Shown here piece after piece: positions 24,920 to 34,042 of a stretch of 64,000 bases of DNA. The notes beneath the pieces are model-generated. The model made no database searches and had not been told where the DNA came from. It was given only the letters and a program-made list of their open reading frames with translations. Numbering within the stretch: position 1 is the stretch's first letter; each line of letters begins with the position of its first letter. Origin of the DNA: JAJXWB01 sp047971685 (GTDB lineage Bacteria > Pseudomonadota > Alphaproteobacteria > Rhizobiales > Beijerinckiaceae); contig JBKDZW010000003.1 in assembly GCA_047971685.1 (NCBI GenBank), forward strand, positions 46,443 to 110,442, in the 5' to 3' direction. A program made the position numbers and the translations under genes.

Positions 24920-25927
24920 ATGAGCGCGCAAGCCATTGTAGCCTCCAGCGCGGCGCTCGACGCTTCCAAACGGCGGGACGAGCAAGTCGCTTTTCTGGTC
25001 ATGACGGCGATCTTCGTCGTCGCGCCTGCCGTCATCTACCCGTTTTTCCTGATGCAGGCGCTGTGCTTTGCGCTGTTTGCCTGCGCCTTCAATCTTCTGA
25101 TCGGCTATGTCGGGCTGTTGTCGTTCGGCCACGCGATGTTTCTCGGCCTTGCCGGCTATGTCTCGGCGCATATGGCCAAGCTCGGCACGATCGTCGTCGG
25201 GCCGATCAATCTGAATTTCGGGCCGGTCGATCCTGTCGTCGCCATTCTCTTCGGCGTGGCGAGTTCGGCGATCCTGGGCCTGATCACCGGCGCGCTGGCG
25301 ATCCGCCGGCAGGGCATCTATTTCGCGATGATCACGCTCGCGCTGTCGCAGATGATCTATTTCTTCTGCCTGCAAGCGCCGTTCACCCATGGCGAGGACG
25401 GCATTCAGGGCGTGCCGCAGGGCAAGGCGTTCGGCTTCATCGATCTGTCGGACCAGACGACGATGTATTATTTCGTGCTCGCTATCTTCGTCGCCGGCTT
25501 TCTCATCATCCATCGCATCATCAATTCGCCGTTCGGCGACGTGCTCAAGTCGATCCGCGAGAACGAACCGCGCGCCATTTCGCTTGGCTACAAGGCCGAC
25601 CACTACAAGCTCGCCGCCTTCGTCATGTCGGCGGCCCTCGTCGGGCGTGCCGGCGCAACCAAGTCTCTGGTCTCGCAGAACGCTTCGCTTACCGATGTGC
25701 ATTTCGCCATGTCCGGCGAAGTGGTGCTGATGACACTGGTTGGCGGACTGGGCACGATTTTCGGGCCGGTGATCGGCGCCATCGTCATCATTGCGATGCA
25801 GAACTATCTTGCCGGCTTCGGCCAATGGGTGACGGTCATCCAGGGCGTTATTTTCGTCGCCTGCGTGCTCGCCTTCCGCCGCGGCCTCGTCGGCGAAATC
25901 GCGCATCGCTTCGGCAAATCGCTATAG
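24920..25927 (+). CDS. livM: Branched-chain amino acid-type ABC transporter permease (LivM)
   Basis: Second permease, 335 residues, with about nine hydrophobic segments. LSFGHAMFLGLAGYV (about 70), KSIRENEPRAISLGY (about 212) and the coupling region GGLGTIFGPVIGA match LivM. No periplasmic binding protein gene follows or precedes the four genes, so the substrate (branched-chain amino acid, urea, aromatic acid or other) cannot be told. Confidence 0.9.
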   Translation: MSAQAIVASSAALDASKRRDEQVAFLVMTAIFVVAPAVIYPFFLMQALCFALFACAFNLLIGYVGLLSFGHAMFLGLAGYVSAHMAKLGTIVVGPINLNFGPVDPVVAILFGVASSAILGLITGALAIRRQGIYFAMITLALSQMIYFFCLQAPFTHGEDGIQGVPQGKAFGFIDLSDQTTMYYFVLAIFVAGFLIIHRIINSPFGDVLKSIRENEPRAISLGYKADHYKLAAFVMSAALVGRAGATKSLVSQNASLTDVHFAMSGEVVLMTLVGGLGTIFGPVIGAIVIIAMQNYLAGFGQWVTVIQGVIFVACVLAFRRGLVGEIAHRFGKSL

Positions 25928-26050
25928 AGAAGCGGAACGAGCGTTATTTATCCGCTCAGGGACGATCCGCTCTTATTTCCCTGATTTGCGAAAAGCCCCG
26001 CTCTTGTGCGGGCGGGCGCCCGCCACGTCTTTCCCCTGAAGGCGGCGTGT

Positions 26051-26713
26051 TCAGGTTTTGCGCTGATCGTCATCGGGGATATGGGCAGCCTGCGCTTCGG
26101 CCTCGTTGAGAAAGTCGCGCTCGAAACGCGCCTCTTGCCGGCGCATGACCCACCAGCCGCCAATGAGACCGGCAACCGCGCAGGCAAGACCGATCATGCC
26201 GACGGGCCCTGCGACGCGATGAACGGCGTCGCCAAAGACATAGCCGCCTACGCCAAACGCGCTCGCCCAAACAATGCCGCCCGCCGCATTATAAAAAAGG
26301 AACGAGCGCCAGCCGTAATGGTTCACGCCAGCCAGAAGCGCTGCAAATATGCGCAGGATGGCGACGAAACGCCCGAAAAATACGATTTTCGCGCCGTGAC
26401 GGGCGAACATGTGCTGACCGAACGCCAGCCGCTTCTCGTCCAGCCCGACAATCGCGCCATAGCGCCTGACCAGCGGCAGGCCGTAGCGCCGCCCGACCAT
26501 GAAACCGATATTGTCGCCGATGATCGCGCCTGCGGCTGCAACCGCGATGACATGAACGATGTCGAGATGGCCGGTCATGCCTGCGAAAATTGCGGCGAGC
26601 AGGAGCGCCGTCTCGCCCGGCAAAGGCAGTCCCGCGCTTTCCAGCATGACGATCAGGAAGACCGCGTAGAGACCGTATTGCGCGACAAGCGGCTGGATCC
26701 AGACGTGAAGCAT
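26051..26713 (-). CDS. DedA family membrane protein (copy 1)
   Basis: Inner-membrane protein of 220 residues, DedA/SNARE-associated fold. LESAGLPLPGETALLLAA (about 25), GDNIGFMVGRRYG (about 66), FFGRFVAILRIFAALLAGVN (about 112) and a C-terminal pair of helices are the family signature, including the arginines needed in E. coli YqjA/YghB. DedA proteins support membrane lipid scrambling and proton-dependent envelope homeostasis. It lies 5 bases after its paralogue. The C-terminus is a charged tail absent from copy 2. Confidence 0.88.
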   Translation of the reverse strand: MLHVWIQPLVAQYGLYAVFLIVMLESAGLPLPGETALLLAAIFAGMTGHLDIVHVIAVAAAGAIIGDNIGFMVGRRYGLPLVRRYGAIVGLDEKRLAFGQHMFARHGAKIVFFGRFVAILRIFAALLAGVNHYGWRSFLFYNAAGGIVWASAFGVGGYVFGDAVHRVAGPVGMIGLACAVAGLIGGWWVMRRQEARFERDFLNEAEAQAAHIPDDDQRKT

Positions 26714-26718
26714 GGAGG

Positions 26719-27375
26719 TCAGACCGCGCCTTGAGCGCGCATGGCCCGCTCCATGGCCCGCTCGGCTTCATCGAGCAACTCGGCCTCGTGGCGGCGGCAA
26801 TAGCGCCAGCCGACAATGAGGCCGGCGAGCGCGAGGGCAGCCAGGACGACGCCTGCGGGGCCTGCAATTTGCCTGAATCCCGCGCCGAGCATATAGCCGC
26901 CAAACCCGAAAACGGCCGCCCAGACCACAGCCCCGCTCGCGTTGAAGATGAGGAAGCGCAGCGGATCGAAGCGATTGACGCCGGCAAGCAGCGCCGCGAA
27001 GGTGCGCAGAATGGCGACGAACCGGCCGAAGAAGACGCCGGCGCCGCCATAACGCTGGAACAGATATCGCCCAAGCATCCGCCGGCGGATGTCGAGCCCG
27101 ACCAGAGCGCCATAGCGATCGAGCAAAGGCTGGCCTGCCTTGCGCCCCACCCAGAAGCCAATGTTATCGCCGAGAATAGCGCCGAGCGTCGCGGCGGCGA
27201 CGATGCCGGCTATCGCCATATTATGGGTGGCGCCGGCGTAAATGGCGGCGCTGACCAGAACCGTTTCGCCGGGCAAGGGAATGCCGGCGCTTTCCAGCGC
27301 GACCACGACAAGCACGAGGCCATAGCCGTATGTCGCAAGCAGCGCGTCAAACTGCGAGGGGTCGAAAATATGCAA
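26719..27375 (-). CDS. DedA family membrane protein (copy 2)
   Basis: Paralogue of the next gene, 218 residues with the same core: LESAGIPLPGETVLVSAA, GDNIGFWVGRKAG and FFGRFVAILRTFAALLAGVN. The two differ in many loop residues, so the duplication is old, yet they have stayed adjacent and same-strand. It comes first in the unit. Confidence 0.88.
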   Translation of the reverse strand: MHIFDPSQFDALLATYGYGLVLVVVALESAGIPLPGETVLVSAAIYAGATHNMAIAGIVAAATLGAILGDNIGFWVGRKAGQPLLDRYGALVGLDIRRRMLGRYLFQRYGGAGVFFGRFVAILRTFAALLAGVNRFDPLRFLIFNASGAVVWAAVFGFGGYMLGAGFRQIAGPAGVVLAALALAGLIVGWRYCRRHEAELLDEAERAMERAMRAQGAV

Positions 27376-27468
27376 CGGGCGCTCCGGGGCAATATCGACT
27401 TATAGGGCTGTCGACCCCGCAGGCAAGCGCCCGTTATGCTCAGGCTTAAGAACGATCGGCAGATTCAG

Positions 27469-27744
27469 TCAGCGCGGCTCCAGCGTGGGCTCGACAATAA
27501 ACGCCAGACCGCGCAGCAGCGGCAGGTCGTCGCCAGCTACCGCCTGGCGCAGCGCCTGAACTTCGGTCGCGCGCGCCTTCCCGCGGAAATGCAATACGGC
27601 AGAGGCCGCCAGAGCGCCCGGACGAACGCCGCGCCGTGTGGCGGCTTCCCGCACGCGGCGGGCAAAAGCGCCGCCTATCGAGGCGACCGCAGCCTCCGCA
27701 ACCTGCTCGTTCGCGCATGAATTCATAATGTCTTCAACAACCAT
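27469..27744 (-). CDS. Small conserved-looking protein of unknown function
   Basis: A 91-residue soluble protein. I do not recognise a named domain. The middle (GGAFARRVREAATRRGVRPG) is basic and probably helical, and RATEVQALRQAVAG looks like a second helix. The start at 27744 follows GGGAGAGGGG, a strong ribosome site; longer readings upstream are less likely. It stands alone between the DedA pair and the glyoxalase-like gene. Confidence 0.6.
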   Translation of the reverse strand: MVVEDIMNSCANEQVAEAAVASIGGAFARRVREAATRRGVRPGALAASAVLHFRGKARATEVQALRQAVAGDDLPLLRGLAFIVEPTLEPR

Positions 27745-27963
27745 GGGCCCCTCTCCCGGTAGGCGTCGACCCCTTGCGGCGCATACCAAACTCGCCGATA
27801 TCGACTTCTGCATCTTCGATCGCCTCGATCGCCGCTGCTGTGATGAAATACACATAGCAACCGATAAAGACCGGAACATGACAGTTTCCGGGGCATGTTG
27901 CGGCAAAGATCAGACTCAAAAAGTCGCAGGCCGTCCTTGCCCGGGGGCGCCCTTATTGTTCGA

Positions 27964-28404
27964 TCACCAGACCCCGGTGTTGGGCATGGAGGCCCAGGGC
28001 TCCGCCGGAGGCTTGGCGGCGCCGGCCTGCAAAAGCTCGATGGAGATATTGTCGGGCGTGCGGATAAAGGCCATGCGCCCGTCGCGGGGCGGCCGGTTGA
28101 TGACCACGCCCGCCGACATAAGACGCGCGCACAGAGCGTAGATGTCCTCTACGCTATAGGCGAGATGACCGAAATTGCGGCCGCCGGCATAGTCCTCGGG
28201 ATCCCAATTATAGGTCAGTTCCACCAGTGGCGCGTTGCGTTCGGCGGCAAGCCGCACGTCCTGTGGCGCCGCCAGAAACACAAGCGTAAAGCGACCCGCC
28301 TCGTTGCTGATGCGGCGCACTTCGACAAGACCGAGCTTGTTACAGAAAAAGTCGAGCGACCGGTCGAGGTCGCTGACGCGGATCATGGTGTGCAGATATT
28401 GCAA
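27964..28404 (-). CDS. VOC-superfamily lactoylglutathione lyase-like protein
   Basis: Glyoxalase I-type protein of 146 residues with two beta-alpha-beta-beta-beta modules. LHTMIRVSDLDRSLDFFCNK opens module one with the metal histidine, and ELTYNWDPEDY and FGHLAYSVEDIYALC match GloA, where Glu and His ligands bind the metal. It would convert the methylglyoxal-glutathione adduct to lactoylglutathione. The TTG at 28404 was chosen over the ATG at 28386 because GGAGG lies seven bases upstream and GloA proteins begin six residues before the conserved HTM. Confidence 0.83.
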   Translation of the reverse strand: MQYLHTMIRVSDLDRSLDFFCNKLGLVEVRRISNEAGRFTLVFLAAPQDVRLAAERNAPLVELTYNWDPEDYAGGRNFGHLAYSVEDIYALCARLMSAGVVINRPPRDGRMAFIRTPDNISIELLQAGAAKPPAEPWASMPNTGVW

Positions 28405-28595
28405 GACGCCGCCTCCGGATGTTTGGGCAAGGATCGCTCCACAGATCTCCGAAGCAAAGCGGAATCTCGCCCGCAACGCCAGAAGGGAAAGCGCGCTCAC
28501 TCGACCATGACGGCCGCATGCTCGGATGCACGGCGGGCGGTTCGGACCCCTGAGGAGATGAGGCGCGACAACAATTTGCCGGACAAGTCGCGCAA

Positions 28596-28610
28596 TTAAC
28601 CAATTGTTCA
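28596..28610. promoter_or_regulatory. Possible CtrA-type site upstream of pleC
   Basis: TTAA-CCAATTG-TTCA matches the CtrA pattern TTAA-N7-TTAA with one mismatch in the second half. It lies about 90 bases before the pleC start in the 295-base divergent gap between the glyoxalase-like gene and pleC. It is a candidate only. Confidence 0.35.
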
Positions 28611-28699
28611 CCCCCCGTTCGCGCGATTTTGTCACAAATACGGATTTATGATTCCTCCTGTGAAAATCGCACTAGACAAATCACCCCCTCAGGATTCAG

Positions 28700-31054
28700 A
28701 TGAAATCGATTCGGAGCGATGCGGCACATGGCTCCGGATGGGCGGAACTGAAATCGAGGGGGCCATTTATGGCGCGTGCAGACGCAGCCAGCGTTTTTGC
28801 GCGTGGGCGGACACGCAGTCGAAGCGCAGTGGCCGGACGGGTTTTACCCGAGCCGGACGCGCTTTATCGGGTCGAACCCTGGTTTCGACGCGGCGTGGTC
28901 GCAATGGCGATCCTGTTTCTCGTCTCGCTGACGATCGCCGCCGCTTTCATTTCGATCCGCGTTCAGAACGAGGCATTGCACGATTCCAGTTCCGACATGG
29001 AAATCGTCGCCTCCGCCATCGAATATAATTTGCGTGGCGCGACAGGAGCCCTGCTCGGCAAAACGGGCGGCGTAGCTTTGACCGATGTAGCGCCGGGGCG
29101 CTCCCTTGCACGAGGGCGGCGTATTTATGTGACCGACGCCGCCGGCGCGATCCTCGACTATTTCCCCAGACAGGCCAATCCCCCGAAAACGCTTTCGGAC
29201 GTTCTGGGACTGGGTGAAGCCGTCACCGTTCTGGCGGACAAGGCCGGCGTCATGCAGATCACGCTCGCCAACGGCGCGCCAGCCTTTGCAACCGTGCGCA
29301 ATCTCCAGGCGCCGCTTGGCCAGCTCGCAGTCGTTCACACGTTCGCCGATTCCGTCGCCGAAGCGCGCGCCAGCATAATCCGCTCCAACATACTTCTGGG
29401 TTCGACCGGGCTCCTGCTCGCTCTGGTGGTTGCGGCCTATTATTGGCAGGCAGGCCGGACACGCGATGCGGACGAGGCGAGCGAGCGGCTGCGCCGGCGC
29501 ATCGACGCAGCGCTCAGCCGCGGCCGATGCGGCCTGTGGGATTGGGATATTGCGCGCGGGCGTATCTATTGGTCGCAATCCATGTACGAAATTCTCGGCA
29601 TGGAGCCGCAGGACCGCTTCATGTCTTTCGGCGAACTGACCGCGCTCATGCATTCCGGCGACACCGATCTCGCCTCCATGGCCGAGGCGCTCGCTGCAAA
29701 AAAGAGCAAGGCTCTGGAAAGCGAATTCCGCATCCGCAACGCGCGCAACGAATGGATATGGCTACGCGCGCGCGCCGAACTCGTCGAGGCCCTGCCCGGC
29801 GAAGGACCGCGCCTCATCGGCATTGTGATCGACATTACCGAGCAGAAATCGCTGGCCGAACATACCGAGCGCCACGATGCGCGTCTGCGTGACGCCATCG
29901 AGTCGATTTCGGAAGCCTTCGTTCTCTGGGATTCCGACAACCGGCTCGTAATGAGCAATTCAAAATTCCGCGCGTTGCACGGCCTGTGCGACGAGACGGC
30001 GGCTGCCGGCAAGCCCTATGCCCATGTGATGGCGGCCGGCTCGCCGCCGCTGATCCAGACACAGATTGCGCTTGGCGAACGCCCGGGCGCAGCCGCACGC
30101 ACCTACGAGGCGCGACTCGTCGACGGGCGCTGGCTGCAAGTCAACGAACGGCGCACGAACGACGGCGGCTATGTCTCGATCGGCACCGACATCACGCAAC
30201 TCAAGCGGCACGAAGAACAATTGCTCGATTCCGAACGCCGCCTGACGGCGACCGTGATCGACCTGCGCAAATCGCGGCAGGCGCTCGAACGTCAGGCGCG
30301 CGAACTGGCGGAGCTCGCCGAGAAATATCTCGAGGAGAAAGCCAACGCCGAAGGCGCCAACCGGGCGAAAACCGATTTCCTCGCCAATATGAGCCATGAA
30401 TTGCGCACGCCGCTCAACGCAATCATCGGCTTCTCGGAAATGATGCAAGCGCAGGTGTTCGGGCCGCTCGGCTCGGACAAATACGCCGACTACAGCGCGC
30501 ACATAAAGGAAAGCGGCGAATATCTGCTCAGCGTCATTTCAGACGTTCTCGACATGTCGCGCCTCGACGCAGGCCAGATTTCGATAGAGCCAAAAACATT
30601 CGACCTCGTGCAAAGCATCCAATCCGCCGCAAGGCGCGTGGAGCTTGCAGCGGCCGACAAGGCGATCGTGGTGGAAGCGCGCGGCCCGCAATCGCTTTCC
30701 TTCCTGGGCGACCGTGCAGCTATCGAGAAATCGCTCGGCATCGTCCTGCACAACGCCGTCAAGTTCACTGCAAACGACGGCGCCGTTTCAATTCGCCTGC
30801 GCCCCGCGCAGGATGGCGTCAACATCTACATCGCCGACAATGGTCCGGGCATGTCGCGCGAATGCGTCGCGCGGATCGGCAAGCCGTTCGAGCAATTCCA
30901 CGCGCAAGTCGACAACGGCATGAAGGGCTCCGGCCTTGGCCTGGCGATCGCCCATTCGCTGATCTCGCTGCATCGCGGGCATCTGCGCGTGCGCTCGCAA
31001 CCGGGGCGCGGGACAATCGTGCAATTCCACCTCCCCACAACGCGGGTTGCCTGA
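28700..31054 (+). CDS. pleC: PleC-like PAS-domain sensor histidine kinase
   Basis: A 784-residue membrane kinase. Two transmembrane helices (about residues 68-88 and 233-253) flank a periplasmic sensor domain, followed by two PAS-like domains (about 265-400 and 400-510), a coiled coil, and a HisKA domain with the phosphoacceptor His566 in NMSHELRTPLNAIIGFSEMM. The ATPase domain shows HNAVKFTANDGA, DNGPGMS and GSGLGLAIAHSL. The HisKA sequence and the position next to glnE match rhizobial PleC, which controls DivK phosphorylation and thereby asymmetric division. It ends nine bases from the convergent glnE. Confidence 0.78.
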   Translation: MKSIRSDAAHGSGWAELKSRGPFMARADAASVFARGRTRSRSAVAGRVLPEPDALYRVEPWFRRGVVAMAILFLVSLTIAAAFISIRVQNEALHDSSSDMEIVASAIEYNLRGATGALLGKTGGVALTDVAPGRSLARGRRIYVTDAAGAILDYFPRQANPPKTLSDVLGLGEAVTVLADKAGVMQITLANGAPAFATVRNLQAPLGQLAVVHTFADSVAEARASIIRSNILLGSTGLLLALVVAAYYWQAGRTRDADEASERLRRRIDAALSRGRCGLWDWDIARGRIYWSQSMYEILGMEPQDRFMSFGELTALMHSGDTDLASMAEALAAKKSKALESEFRIRNARNEWIWLRARAELVEALPGEGPRLIGIVIDITEQKSLAEHTERHDARLRDAIESISEAFVLWDSDNRLVMSNSKFRALHGLCDETAAAGKPYAHVMAAGSPPLIQTQIALGERPGAAARTYEARLVDGRWLQVNERRTNDGGYVSIGTDITQLKRHEEQLLDSERRLTATVIDLRKSRQALERQARELAELAEKYLEEKANAEGANRAKTDFLANMSHELRTPLNAIIGFSEMMQAQVFGPLGSDKYADYSAHIKESGEYLLSVISDVLDMSRLDAGQISIEPKTFDLVQSIQSAARRVELAAADKAIVVEARGPQSLSFLGDRAAIEKSLGIVLHNAVKFTANDGAVSIRLRPAQDGVNIYIADNGPGMSRECVARIGKPFEQFHAQVDNGMKGSGLGLAIAHSLISLHRGHLRVRSQPGRGTIVQFHLPTTRVA

Positions 31055-31063
31055 ACTGCGCGC

Positions 31064-34042
31064 TCAGGTGGATAGAATCCGCTTGAAGACTTCGGCCACC
31101 GCAGCGGCTTTCTCGACGATTTCAGCGTTCAATTGCTTTTCGTCCGGCAGACCGGCGCTCGTTGCAATCCGCCGGCGCACGGCGGGCGGCGCCTCGCCCG
31201 GCTTCATGTCGAGCGGCAGAACGATGCGCTGGATCTGCACGATGTCGGTGTAGAGGCGATGGGCGCCGAGCAATATCTCGGCATCGGCCTCGGACAGAAA
31301 ACCGGCGCGGGCTGCGCGCCGCAGAATGTCGGCCGTGCCTACCACCAGGAGATCCCTGCATTCGGCGGCATGCGCGAGCACAAGAAACTGGGCGATGAAT
31401 TCAACGTCGATCAGACCGCCGCGATAGAGTTTGAGATCGGCGATATCGTCGTCGCCCTTCTCCTTGGCGATGAGATCGCGCATGTCGGCAATGTCGCGCG
31501 CAAGTTTCGCGCGCTCCCGCCGTTCGGAGAGCGAGGCCTCGATCGCCTGTTTCAAATCGTCGAGCAATGCGGCGGAGCCGCAGATCGGGCGCGCGCGCGA
31601 AAGCGCCATCTTTTCCCACGTCTCGGCTTCCTCGCGCTGATATTGCACGAAGCTCGACAATTGCACGGCGACCGGACCCTTCTTGCCTGAGGGGCGCAGG
31701 CGCATGTCGACCTCGTAGAGCGGGCCGCGCCGCGTCGACACCGTCAAGGCCGAAATGAGGCGCTGTATCAGGCGCGTATAATATTGCGCGGCGTGCAAAG
31801 GGCGGCGCCCTTCGGATTCCGGATTGTTCTCGTCGAAATCATAGACCATGACGAGATCGAGATCGGACGTCGCCGTCGTCTCGCGCGAGCCGAGCTTGCC
31901 CATCGCAATGACGGCGATGCGCCCCTCGGGCACGAGACCGTATTCGCTCTCGAAGGCCTTGAGCGTGTGAACGAAGGTCGCTTCGACCAGGCAATCGGCA
32001 AGCGCCGTGAAGGCGGGGCCGGCGTCGATGGGATCGATTGCGCCCGAGAGCGCACGTACGCCGATCGAGAACAGGTTCTCCTGCGCCATCAGGCGCGCGG
32101 CGTCGAGGAAATCCTCGTATTGCGCAATCGTATAGAGCCGGCGCGCATGAGCGTCGAAATAGCTGCGGTCGAGCGCAGAACCGAAGAAACGCGGGTCGAT
32201 GACGGCGTCGAGCACATGCGGCGATTTGGCGACGATGGCCGCAAGGCGGGGGGCTGCTCCCAGAACGTCCCCGAAAAGGTCGCGCAGGCGGCCGTTGGAG
32301 CGCAAGATCGAGAAGAGTTCGACCGCCGCCGGCATATGGCCGAGCGTGGCGTCGAAGGCGGCAAGCGCCGCATCGGGATCGCCGGAGCCCGAAAGCGCCT
32401 CGAGAAGATCGGGCACAAGCTCGGTCAAAACTTCTCGCGTGCGGGACGTCTGGACGGCGGCGCGACGGCCGAAATGCCAGCCGCGCACGGTCTCGGCGGC
32501 GCGCGGGGGATCCTTGAAGCCCATGCGCGCCAGCGTTTCAAGCGTTTCGGGATCGTCGGCGACGCCGGTAAAGACAAGACTGCCTTTGGTTGCGTCCAAC
32601 CCCGGTTCGCGCTCGAACAGACGCGCATAATGGCGCTCGACCTTCTTGAAATGCCGGGTGAGCCAGGCGGCGAATTTCTTGTAAGTGGAATGGCCGCAGA
32701 ATTTTGCGAAGCGCGCAAGCTCCTCCTCGTCGGAAGGCAGGCGCTGCGTCTGCTCGTCTGCGATCATTTGCAGGCGATGTTCGACCGTGCGCAGGGCGGC
32801 GTAGGACAGGGTCAGCTCGTCGCGCGCCTGCGCAGAAACCCAATTGTCGGCGGCAAGCGCGGCCAGCATGTCGAGCGTGCGGCGGCCGCGCAATTCCGGC
32901 CTGCGGCCGCCGAAGATCAATTGTTGCGTCTGGACGAAAAACTCGATTTCGCGGATGCCGCCGCGCCCCAGTTTCACGTCATGTCCGGGAACGACGACTT
33001 CGGCATGGCCGCGCACGGCGTGGATTTGCCGCTTCATCGCGTGAATATCCGAGATGGCGGCATAGTCGAAATAGCGCCGCCAGATGAAGGGCCGCAATTC
33101 CTCGAGAAAGCGCAGGCCCAGTTCGGTCTGGCCGGCGACGGGGCGCGCCTTGATCATGGCGGCGCGCTCCCAGTTCTGGCCGAGCGTCTCGTAATAGGAA
33201 AGCGCGCCGGGCAGCGAGACGGCCACCGCCGTCGAGCCGGGATCGGGACGCAGGCGCAGATCGACGCGCAGTACATAGCCATCGCCCGTGCGCTCGGAGA
33301 GAATGCGCGCGAGCGCCCTGGTGAGACGCACATAGAAGGGGCCGGGCTCGGCGCCCGACAGGCGGGCTGCGGCCTTGTCGGGATCGTAGAAGACGACGAG
33401 ATCGACGTCGCTCGAATAATTGAGTTCGCCCGCCCCGTGTTTGCCGAGCGCGAGAATCACCAGCCCGCAGCCATCGGACGGGCGGGCGCGGTCGATCGGC
33501 TCGAACCGGCCGTCGGCTGCGGCGCGGCGCAACAGAAAGTCGAGCGTTGCGGCGACATAGGCGTCGGCTGCCGCCGTCAGCGCACTGGTAACCTCGTCGA
33601 GCGCCCACAGGCCGCCGAGATCGGCGAGCGCAATATAGAGCGCGCCGAACTGGCGGGCCTTGCGCAGCCGCGTCATCAAGGCGTCTTCGTCGTCCAGTTC
33701 CGCACATTCGCTCGCAAGCGTCTGGAGCGCTGCGGCGAAGGCGGTGTCGGGGTCGCTCTCCAGCATGGCGCGCAAGCGCACCGTATCCGCGCTCGCCAGA
33801 CGCCAGAGGAAGGGCGAATGATCGGCAAGCGCGTTCAGGAGGCTGGCCACCGCCGGCTCGGCGATGAGCGCGGCAAGCGCCGCATCGGAACGTGCAGCCC
33901 CTCTGACATCGGCCATTTTCGCGGCGGCGGCCTTGCGGTCGGCGACGAGAGGCGTTGGCTTCAGCCGGCGCCAGAACGGCAGCGCTTCTTGAGGCGGCTG
34001 CGCTTGCGGCGATGGCTCGTGCGCCTCATCCCTTCCCTGCAC
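31064..34042 (-). CDS. glnE: Bifunctional glutamine synthetase adenylyltransferase/deadenylylase
   Basis: Regulates glutamine synthetase by adding or removing AMP in response to PII signals. 992 residues, the family length. Two nucleotidyltransferase centres are visible: ELNYSSDVDLVVFYD (about residue 222) and ETTATSDLDLVMVYDFD (about 745), the N-terminal one deadenylylating and the C-terminal one adenylylating. The GTG at 34042 follows GGGAGGAA and overlaps the end of the upstream kinase gene by 17 bases, so the response regulator, kinase and glnE genes probably form one transcript. Confidence 0.95.
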   Translation of the reverse strand: MQGRDEAHEPSPQAQPPQEALPFWRRLKPTPLVADRKAAAAKMADVRGAARSDAALAALIAEPAVASLLNALADHSPFLWRLASADTVRLRAMLESDPDTAFAAALQTLASECAELDDEDALMTRLRKARQFGALYIALADLGGLWALDEVTSALTAAADAYVAATLDFLLRRAAADGRFEPIDRARPSDGCGLVILALGKHGAGELNYSSDVDLVVFYDPDKAAARLSGAEPGPFYVRLTRALARILSERTGDGYVLRVDLRLRPDPGSTAVAVSLPGALSYYETLGQNWERAAMIKARPVAGQTELGLRFLEELRPFIWRRYFDYAAISDIHAMKRQIHAVRGHAEVVVPGHDVKLGRGGIREIEFFVQTQQLIFGGRRPELRGRRTLDMLAALAADNWVSAQARDELTLSYAALRTVEHRLQMIADEQTQRLPSDEEELARFAKFCGHSTYKKFAAWLTRHFKKVERHYARLFEREPGLDATKGSLVFTGVADDPETLETLARMGFKDPPRAAETVRGWHFGRRAAVQTSRTREVLTELVPDLLEALSGSGDPDAALAAFDATLGHMPAAVELFSILRSNGRLRDLFGDVLGAAPRLAAIVAKSPHVLDAVIDPRFFGSALDRSYFDAHARRLYTIAQYEDFLDAARLMAQENLFSIGVRALSGAIDPIDAGPAFTALADCLVEATFVHTLKAFESEYGLVPEGRIAVIAMGKLGSRETTATSDLDLVMVYDFDENNPESEGRRPLHAAQYYTRLIQRLISALTVSTRRGPLYEVDMRLRPSGKKGPVAVQLSSFVQYQREEAETWEKMALSRARPICGSAALLDDLKQAIEASLSERRERAKLARDIADMRDLIAKEKGDDDIADLKLYRGGLIDVEFIAQFLVLAHAAECRDLLVVGTADILRRAARAGFLSEADAEILLGAHRLYTDIVQIQRIVLPLDMKPGEAPPAVRRRIATSAGLPDEKQLNAEIVEKAAAVAEVFKRILST

